This document shows, in pieces, positions 6,023 through 11,878 of a stretch of 11,878 bases of DNA. The notes below the pieces were generated by a model. It did not search any database, was not told where the DNA came from, and worked only from the letters and a program-made list of their open reading frames with translations. The position numbers and the translations under genes are program-made. The stretch's first letter is position 1; every line of letters starts with the position of its first letter. Origin of the DNA: Deinococcus sp. (GTDB lineage Bacteria > Deinococcota > Deinococci > Deinococcales > Deinococcaceae); NCBI GenBank assembly GCA_018260375.1, contig JAGLBF010000023.1, positions 11,727 to 23,604 on the forward strand, written 5' to 3'.

Positions 6023-6060
6023 GGGCGGACAGGTCGCCCAGGACGCGCATCGCTACGCGC
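6023..6060 (-). other. Two hairpins in the rplX-rplE spacer
   Basis: The spacer 6011-6068 holds two adjacent stems: GCGCAT/ACGCGC (6045-6050 with 6055-6060; six pairs including one G-U on the RNA; 4-base loop) and GGGCG/CGCCC (6023-6027 with 6035-6039; 7-base loop). The second ends 12 bases before the rplE ATG. In E. coli the S8 repressor site lies at the rplX-rplE junction, so the position is suggestive. I could not recognise the S8-binding core in either stem. Confidence 0.45.
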
Positions 6061-6068
6061 CCCAATGA

Positions 6069-6419
6069 TTAGTCGATGGCTTTTCCGCTTTTTACACCGA
6101 TGCGGACTTTTTTACCGTCCACAATCTGCTTGCGTACGCGGGTAGGCTTGCCCGTTTCGGGGTCAAGCAAGCGCACTTTGCTGGCATGCATGGCGGCTTC
6201 CATCTCTTTGATGCCGCCTTGTAAGCCCGCTGCGGAGTTGCTCTTCACGTGCTTTTTAACGATGTTTACGCCTTCAACGATAACCTTTTGGCTCTCGGCG
6301 TTGGCAAACACCACTTCACCCATAGCACCCTTGTGCTTGCCACGCGTCACGATGACTTTGTCACCCTTTTTAACGTGCAGCTTGTTGCCGTGGTAACTAC
6401 CTGGTTTGGCCTGAGGCAT
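6069..6419 (-). CDS. rplX: 50S ribosomal protein L24
   Basis: Early-assembly protein at the 5' end of 23S rRNA, near the tunnel exit. The product has 116 residues. The KOW motif is VKKGDKVIVTRGKHKGAMG in the N-terminal third, and HASKVRLLDPETGKPTRVR is the C-terminal family region. The ATG at 6419 overlaps the rplN stop by 1 base and has GGAGG seven bases upstream. An in-frame GTG at 6422 is possible, but it lies too close to that site. Confidence 0.95.
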   Translation of the reverse strand: MPQAKPGSYHGNKLHVKKGDKVIVTRGKHKGAMGEVVFANAESQKVIVEGVNIVKKHVKSNSAAGLQGGIKEMEAAMHASKVRLLDPETGKPTRVRKQIVDGKKVRIGVKSGKAID

Positions 6420-6823
6420 CACAACACCTCCGGGGCGAGGGAGATAATTTTCATAAAGCGGCGGTCACGCAGTTCGCGGGCCACTGGGCCAAAGACGCGG
6501 GTGCCGCGTGGTTCGCCCTGGTTGTTGATAATCACAGCGGCATTTTTGTCAAAACGGATGACGCTGCCGTCTTGGCGCTTGATGGCGTGCGAGGTGCGTA
6601 CCACAACCGCCTTGACCACGTCGCCGCTTTTCACGGTGCCACGGGGCGCAGCATCTTTGACCGAAGCCACGATGATGTCACCAACGTGAGCGTAGCGCTT
6701 GTTACCGCCACCACCCGTGGTCAGGCCCTTACCGCCGATACCGCTATTGAGCACACGAATACACATCAGTTCGCGTGCGCCGCTGTTGTCCGCCACATCC
6801 AGGCGGGACTGGGGCATAATCAT
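6419..6823 (-). CDS. rplN: 50S ribosomal protein L14
   Basis: Interface protein that forms an intersubunit bridge with 16S rRNA. The product has 134 residues. It begins MIMPQSRLDVADNSGARE and contains TTGGGGNKRYAHVGD, VVVRTSHAIKRQDGS and GTRVFGPVARELRDR, and it matches the Deinococcus protein from memory. The ATG at 6823 overlaps the rpsQ stop by 4 bases (ATGA). The second ATG at 6817 would shorten it by two residues. rplN is the first gene of the classical spc operon. Here it continues directly from the S10 operon without a terminator or visible promoter. Confidence 0.96.
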   Translation of the reverse strand: MIMPQSRLDVADNSGARELMCIRVLNSGIGGKGLTTGGGGNKRYAHVGDIIVASVKDAAPRGTVKSGDVVKAVVVRTSHAIKRQDGSVIRFDKNAAVIINNQGEPRGTRVFGPVARELRDRRFMKIISLAPEVL

Positions 6824-7113
6824 GCTTCACCGCCTACAGTTTCAGTTTCCAGCGCCGTGGTTTCAATACCGCGTGGGCGCTCAATCAGGTTGAGCACTTT
6901 CCAGGTCTTGGTCTTGCTGATGGGACGCACCGCAATGATCTCCACACGGTCGCCGAGCTTGAATTCGTTATTTTCGTCATGTGCCGCGTATTTGTGTGAA
7001 CGGGTCACAACTTTACCATACAAGGGGTGAGCAAAACGGCGCTCCACCTTGACGCTGACGGTCTTGTCAGCCTTATCGCTGACAATAACGCCTACCAGTG
7101 TTTTCTTCGCCAT
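6820..7113 (-). CDS. rpsQ: 30S ribosomal protein S17
   Basis: Early 16S rRNA-binding protein with an OB fold. The product has 97 residues from MAKKTLVGVIVSDKADKTV. KVERRFAHPLYGKVVTRSHK and GDRVEIIAVRPISKTKTWKV are the family motifs. I place the start at the ATG at 7113, one base after the rpmC stop. An in-frame ATG at 7128 would add MVTSK and overlap rpmC, which is less like the family. The upstream AAGTAAG is a weak ribosome-binding site, so coupling to rpmC is likely. Confidence 0.94.
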   Translation of the reverse strand: MAKKTLVGVIVSDKADKTVSVKVERRFAHPLYGKVVTRSHKYAAHDENNEFKLGDRVEIIAVRPISKTKTWKVLNLIERPRGIETTALETETVGGEA

Positions 7114-7114
7114 C

Positions 7115-7318
7115 TTACTTGTCACCATCCTGACGCTGACGCTCCGCCTGAATGGTCAAGAGTTGCGCCACTTCTTTGCGAAGCTGCTGAATGCGGTGGG
7201 GCTGTTCAATCTGCCCAACCGCGCCCTGAAAGCGCAGCTTCATCAGTTCTTCTTTGCGAGCCGCGACTTCTTTGTTCACGTTGCCCGCTTCAATGTTACG
7301 CAGTTCATTGAGCTTCAT
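7115..7318 (-). CDS. rpmC: 50S ribosomal protein L29
   Basis: Small helical hairpin protein near the peptide exit, next to L23. The product has 67 residues, a normal length. It starts MKLNELRNIEAG and has the family stretch KEELMKLRFQ followed by the second helix RIQQLRKEVAQLLT. The ATG at 7318 lies inside the end of rplP, a 14-base overlap, with GAGG upstream. The frame stays open to 7420, but the extra residues do not belong to L29. Confidence 0.94.
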   Translation of the reverse strand: MKLNELRNIEAGNVNKEVAARKEELMKLRFQGAVGQIEQPHRIQQLRKEVAQLLTIQAERQRQDGDK

Positions 7319-7730
7319 CGTAAACCTCGCGCTTGACCATTTTGGTATGAATAGGCAGCTTGTGACCTGCCAAACGGAACGCTTCTTTGGCCTGCTCTTC
7401 AGTGACGCCGGACACTTCAAACATCACACGTCCAGGCTTGACCACGCTGACCCAGAACTCCACTGCGCCCTTACCTTTACCCATTCGGGTTTCAGCAGGC
7501 TTTTTGGTCACAGGCTTGTCGGGGAAGATGCGGATATAGATTTTACCACCACGGCGAAAGTGACGGCTCATCACAATACGGCAAGCTTCAATCTGGTTGC
7601 TCTTAATCCAGGCAGGCTCCATAGCAATCAGGCCATAATCGCCGAAAGCCACGTAGTCTCCACCCTTAGCGTCACCGCGCATGCGGCCACGCATCTGTTT
7701 ACGAAATTTAGTGCGCTTAGGTAAAAGCAT
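7305..7730 (-). CDS. rplP: 50S ribosomal protein L16
   Basis: Large-subunit protein that organises the A-site tRNA elbow region. The product has 141 residues. It starts MLLPKRTKFRKQMRGR. RMGKGKGAVEFWV (82-94) is the conserved loop that reaches toward the peptidyl transferase centre. The ATG at 7730 overlaps the rpsC stop by 1 base (TGATG) and has GGAGG six bases upstream. A GTG at 7733 is too close to that site. Confidence 0.96.
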   Translation of the reverse strand: MLLPKRTKFRKQMRGRMRGDAKGGDYVAFGDYGLIAMEPAWIKSNQIEACRIVMSRHFRRGGKIYIRIFPDKPVTKKPAETRMGKGKGAVEFWVSVVKPGRVMFEVSGVTEEQAKEAFRLAGHKLPIHTKMVKREVYDEAQ

Positions 7731-8491
7731 CACTCACCTCCAGTACGGCGGCGGGCGGTAGGGCGGCGGCGGTTGCTGCCATCCGCAGCAGGGCGGCGCT
7801 CGCCACGCTCATTGCTGCGCTCGTTGTTGCGGGGAGGACGGGCTACCGTTTCGGTTTTACCACCGATCACTTCACCGTTAAAGACCAGCACCTTGATGCC
7901 GATAATGCCGTAAGTCGTCTTGGCGCTAGCCGTGCCGTAGTCAATATCGGCGCGCAGGGTGTGCAGAGGCACGCGGCCTTCCAGCACTTTCTCGGTGCGG
8001 GCTTGCTCAGCGCCGCCGAGGCGACCACTCATGATCACCTTCACGCCGCGCGCACCCGACTCCATCACGCGCTGAGCGGCCTGCTTCATGGCGCGGCGAA
8101 AAGCAAAGCGCCGCTCAATCTGCTCAGCAATACGCAGGGCCACTAGGGGCGCTGAGGTATTAGGGTTGGGGATTTCAGCAACGTTTACGGCAACCGTACC
8201 CGCGCTTACCACTTTTTCAATATCTCCGCGCAGCTTTTTGATGCTCTCGCCGCCCTTACCAATGACGATACCAGGCTTAGCCGCGCTGATAATCACATTG
8301 ACTTGCTGACCAGCACGCTCAATTTCAATGCGGGCTACGCCAGCGGCCTTGAGTTCTTTGTGAACCAGTTGACGAATACGCTCGTCTTCCAGAACCATTT
8401 TGCTGTAGGTTTTTTTGCTGGCGTACCAGCGGCTATTCCAGTCTTTAGTAATGCCCAGACGGAAACCATTGGGGTTGACTTTATTACCCAT
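7730..8491 (-). CDS. rpsC: 30S ribosomal protein S3
   Basis: Head protein of the 30S that lines the mRNA entry channel and has helicase-like activity with S4 and S5. The product has 253 residues. It starts MGNKVNPNGFRLGITKDWNS. The KH domain carries IGKGGE (77-82), and the C-terminal domain includes SGRLGGAEQARTE (155-167). Beyond residue 217 the tail is Arg/Asn-rich and probably disordered, a common extension in this lineage. The ATG overlaps the rplV stop by 1 base (TAATG), with GGAGG upstream. Confidence 0.97.
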   Translation of the reverse strand: MGNKVNPNGFRLGITKDWNSRWYASKKTYSKMVLEDERIRQLVHKELKAAGVARIEIERAGQQVNVIISAAKPGIVIGKGGESIKKLRGDIEKVVSAGTVAVNVAEIPNPNTSAPLVALRIAEQIERRFAFRRAMKQAAQRVMESGARGVKVIMSGRLGGAEQARTEKVLEGRVPLHTLRADIDYGTASAKTTYGIIGIKVLVFNGEVIGGKTETVARPPRNNERSNERGERRPAADGSNRRRPTARRRTGGE

Positions 8492-8826
8492 TAGGCGCGC
8501 TCCTCCAGAATAACGGTGATGTGGCTGGTGCGCTTTTTGATGATGTTGGCAGTGCCGCGAGCACGCGGAATCAGGCGCTTAAGGGTAGGGCCAGCGTCCA
8601 CAAAAATTTGTGAAACGTACAGGCGGTCTTCCAGCATATTGTGGTTGTTGACCGCATTGGCCTTGGCGCTTTTCAGCACCTTGTCTACCGGCTGTGATGC
8701 GGCGCGGGGAACGAAGCGCAACAGGTCTTCGGCATCGCGCACACTTTTACCGCGAATAACATCTACGACCAGGCGAACCTTGCGCGGACTCATGCGGATG
8801 TAACGGGCAATCGCTTTAGCCTGCAT
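8491..8826 (-). CDS. rplV: 50S ribosomal protein L22
   Basis: Lines the nascent-peptide tunnel. The product has 111 residues. The N-terminal domain starts MQAKAIARYIRMSPRKVRLV, and the long beta hairpin that reaches the tunnel constriction lies around residues 80-100 (PTLKRLIPRARGTANIIKKR). Changes in this hairpin affect macrolides in other bacteria; here it looks intact. The ATG overlaps the rpsS stop by 1 base. Confidence 0.96.
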   Translation of the reverse strand: MQAKAIARYIRMSPRKVRLVVDVIRGKSVRDAEDLLRFVPRAASQPVDKVLKSAKANAVNNHNMLEDRLYVSQIFVDAGPTLKRLIPRARGTANIIKKRTSHITVILEERA

Positions 8827-9113
8827 TACTTCTTCTTACTCCCTTTGGCGCTTTTTTCAGTGCCGTGACCGCGGTAGTTGCGGGTGGGGCTGAATTCGCC
8901 GAGTTTATGACCAATCATTTGTTCATTGACAAAGACGGGTACGTGCTGCTTGCCGTTATACACTGCGATGGTGTGACCAATCATCTCAGGGACGATGGTG
9001 GAGCGGCGGCTCCAGGTCTTAATCACGCGTTTTTCTTTTTTGGCGTTCTGAGCGTCCACCTTGTTCAGGAGGTGGTCTTCTACGAACGGCCCTTTTTTCA
9101 AACTACGGGGCAT
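8826..9113 (-). CDS. rpsS: 30S ribosomal protein S19
   Basis: Head protein that pairs with S13 and contacts 16S rRNA. The product has 95 residues, close to the family's usual length. It starts MPRSLKKGPFVEDHL, and the signature VNEQMIGHKLGEFSPTRNYR is present near residues 62-81, followed by a Lys-rich tail. The ATG lies 12 bases after the rplB stop, with GGAGG upstream. Confidence 0.97.
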   Translation of the reverse strand: MPRSLKKGPFVEDHLLNKVDAQNAKKEKRVIKTWSRRSTIVPEMIGHTIAVYNGKQHVPVFVNEQMIGHKLGEFSPTRNYRGHGTEKSAKGSKKK

Positions 9114-9125
9114 TACTGCACCTCC

Positions 9126-9959
<834 letters not shown>

Positions 9960-9973
9960 GCTTCAACAACTCC

Positions 9974-10261
9974 TTAAACCAGACCCTCGAGGGCCGTAAT
10001 TTTCTGGCCTTCGGCGAGTTTGACCATGGCTTTTTTACGGTCATTGCGGTTGCCCTTAAAGCGGCCCACACGCTTGACTTTGCCTTCCACATTAAAGGTG
10101 GTCACTTTGACAACTTTTACACCAAAAGCCTGCTGCACGGCGTTACGCACGTCCGTTTTGGTGGCTTTGGGACTTACCCAGAAGGTGTACGTGCCGCGCT
10201 CCATGCCTGCATAAGCTTTTTCGCTTACCACAGGAACTTGCAAGGTATCAAAAACACTCAC
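9974..10261 (-). CDS. rplW: 50S ribosomal protein L23
   Basis: Tunnel-exit protein that docks trigger factor and the signal recognition particle. The product has 95 residues: VVSEKAYAGMERGTYTFWV, then KATKTDVRNAVQQAFGVKV and KRVGRFKGNRNDRKKAMVKL. The start is a GTG at 10261 that overlaps the rplD stop by 4 bases (GTGA), with GGGGGAG upstream. No in-frame ATG at a sensible place is available, so GTG use is likely real. Confidence 0.95.
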   Translation of the reverse strand: MSVFDTLQVPVVSEKAYAGMERGTYTFWVSPKATKTDVRNAVQQAFGVKVVKVTTFNVEGKVKRVGRFKGNRNDRKKAMVKLAEGQKITALEGLV

Positions 10262-10875
10262 TGCTCTCCCCCTTCACTGCCTTCTTGCTTGGCAGGCTCC
10301 AGCACCACCGCGTCAATCACCAGGCGGTCATGGCGCAAGATGTCATAGACATTCAGGCCGGCAACGGGCAGGGCGGTGACCCAGGTCAGGTTGCGAGCGG
10401 CGCGGCGAACGGCAGCATTGTCAGTCACAACAAATACGCTTTCGCTGCCGTCCATGCCCTGCTCACTGGCCCAAGTGACAAAGCTCTTGGTTTTGCCGTC
10501 GTCAAAGCTGTAGGTGTCTACGGCAAGCAATTTGCCTGCTTCGCTGCGGCTACTAAGCGCCATCGCCAGACCAAGCTGACGCACCTTTTTTGGCAAGGTG
10601 TAGGCATAACTGCGGGGTTTGGGGCCAAACGCCACACCGCCGCCTACAAAGGTAGGCACACTGCGGTCGCCGTGACGGGCATTACCCGTACCTTTTTGGC
10701 TAAACATCTTTTTACCCGTCGCACTCACTTCAGCGCGGGTTTTGGTGTTGGCACTGCCCTGACGGCGCTTGGCCAGCTGCCAGGTCACCACGTCATGCAG
10801 AATGTGAGCGTTTGCCTTGGGCAAATCAAGCTCAATGGTGCGGGCATTGCCGCCCACTACGTTAATCTGCGCCAT
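10258..10875 (-). CDS. rplD: 50S ribosomal protein L4
   Basis: Large-subunit protein whose loop lines the exit tunnel. In E. coli it also represses the S10 operon. The product has 205 residues. The tunnel loop is seen from about residue 47 to 88 (RAEVSATGKKMFSQKGTGNA, then GGGVAFGPKPR). The ATG overlaps the rplC stop by 1 base (TAATG) and has GGGAGG upstream. Any L4-type leader control would lie upstream of tuf or rpsJ and cannot be judged here. Confidence 0.96.
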   Translation of the reverse strand: MAQINVVGGNARTIELDLPKANAHILHDVVTWQLAKRRQGSANTKTRAEVSATGKKMFSQKGTGNARHGDRSVPTFVGGGVAFGPKPRSYAYTLPKKVRQLGLAMALSSRSEAGKLLAVDTYSFDDGKTKSFVTWASEQGMDGSESVFVVTDNAAVRRAARNLTWVTALPVAGLNVYDILRHDRLVIDAVVLEPAKQEGSEGGEQ

Positions 10876-11494
10876 TATTTGCCTCCCTTAGCGGCCTGAC
10901 GAAGCACCACAAGGCTGCCAGTCATACCAGGAATAGCACCCTTAATGAGAATCAGGTTCTCAGAGGCGCGTACTTCTACAACTTCCAGATTCTGCACAGT
11001 GACGCGCTCCACACCCCAGTGTCCAGCCATACGCTTGCCCTTGTACACGCGTCCAGGGGTCTTGCGCTGACCGATAGAGCCAGGACGGCGGTGCCATTTT
11101 TTAGAACCGTGGCTGGCAGGGCCGCCGCTAAAGTTCCAGCGGCGCATTACGCCCTGGGTGCCGCGGCCTTTGCTGGTGCCGGTGGCGTCAATCTTTTCGC
11201 CTTCACCGAAGATGTCTACCGTAATGGTGTCACCTTCAGGGGCAAAGTCGCGGAATTCGCGCAAGTAACGCACCGCTTCAACACCGCCCTTTTTCAGGTG
11301 GCCCATCTGGGGCTTGTTGATGCGCTTTTCAGGCTTGGGCATAAACCCTACCTGAACCGCTTCATAGCCGTCAGTGGCGGCTGTTTTACGCTGCACAACC
11401 GCGCAGGGGCCAGCCAGCACAACCGTCACAGGAATGGCTTTGTCACCTTTCCAGATTTGGGTCATACCAATCTTGGTACCAAGAATACCTTTGG

Positions 11495-11498
<4 letters not shown>
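10875..11498 (-). CDS. rplC: 50S ribosomal protein L3
   Basis: One of the two proteins that initiate 50S assembly; its loop reaches the peptidyl transferase centre. The product has 207 residues. It starts MTKGILGTKIGMTQIW. The signature region DATGTSKGRGTQGVMRR (104-120) and the central loop GGPASHGSKKWHRRPGS (125-141) are intact. The ATG at 11498 overlaps the rpsJ stop by 4 bases (ATGA). The sequence is very similar to the D. radiodurans protein as I recall it. Confidence 0.97.
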
Positions 11499-11818
<320 letters not shown>

Positions 11819-11823
11819 TTTCT

Positions 11824-11878
11824 TTACTCCAAAACCTTAGTCACAACGCCGGCGCCCACGGTACGTCCGCCTTCGCGG
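11824..11878 (-). CDS. tuf: Elongation factor Tu (C-terminal end only)
   Basis: Only the last 17 codons are in the window, reading REGGRTVGAGVVTKVLE and a TAA stop. This is the conserved end of domain 3 of EF-Tu, the GTPase that delivers aminoacyl-tRNA to the ribosome. The identification rests on this very conserved tail and on the position directly before rpsJ, the usual fusA-tuf-rpsJ order. The rest of the gene is cut off by the window edge. Confidence 0.93.
   Translation of the reverse strand, partial: REGGRTVGAGVVTKVLE

Overview
The window is a long, minus-strand ribosomal protein cluster, the S10-spc block, from a bacterium that looks like a member of Deinococcus. The L3, L5, L14, L23, L24 and SecY proteins read like Deinococcus orthologues as I remember them (for example L14 starting MIMPQSRLDVADNSG and L5 ending near MGLPFRK). 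The gene order tuf-S10-L3-L4-L23-L2-S19-L22-S3-L16-L29-S17-L14-L24-L5-S14-S8-L6-L18-S5-L30-L15-secY-adk fits that group. GC looks moderate for the genus, but I did not compute it. No database search was run.

Layout, in the direction of transcription (right to left). The window opens with the last 17 codons of tuf, followed by the S10 operon proper (rpsJ, rplC, rplD, rplW, rplB, rpsS, rplV, rpsC, rplP, rpmC, rpsQ) and the first spc genes (rplN, rplX, rplE). Nearly all junctions are tight: 1-, 4- or 14-base overlaps, or gaps of 1-14 bases, which implies one mRNA with translational coupling. A 57-58 base spacer with two hairpins separates rplX from rplE.

The block is broken after rplE. A clear Rho-independent terminator is followed by about 430 bases without a gene. 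That stretch holds a 133-base element with inverted-repeat ends, probably a dispersed small repeat, and then a good sigma70-type promoter. The promoter drives rpsN, whose product is the 89-residue zinc-free form of S14, not the 61-residue zinc-ribbon form I expect in Deinococcus-Thermus. A second spacer of 184 bases rich in hairpins follows rpsN. After it the tight packing resumes with rpsH, rplF, rplR, rpsE, rpmD, rplO and secY. secY ends at a terminator with a UUCG-type loop, and adk has its own promoter.

The genes build the 30S and 50S subunits. tuf supplies elongation factor Tu, secY the channel of the Sec translocon, and adk adenylate kinase. There is no sign of phage, toxin, CRISPR or a cryptic enzyme system. 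All long plus-strand reading frames are antisense shadows of ribosomal genes. The unusual part is the rplE-rpsN-rpsH segment (about 4550-5470), which looks like a rearranged or replaced S14 locus with its own transcription signals.
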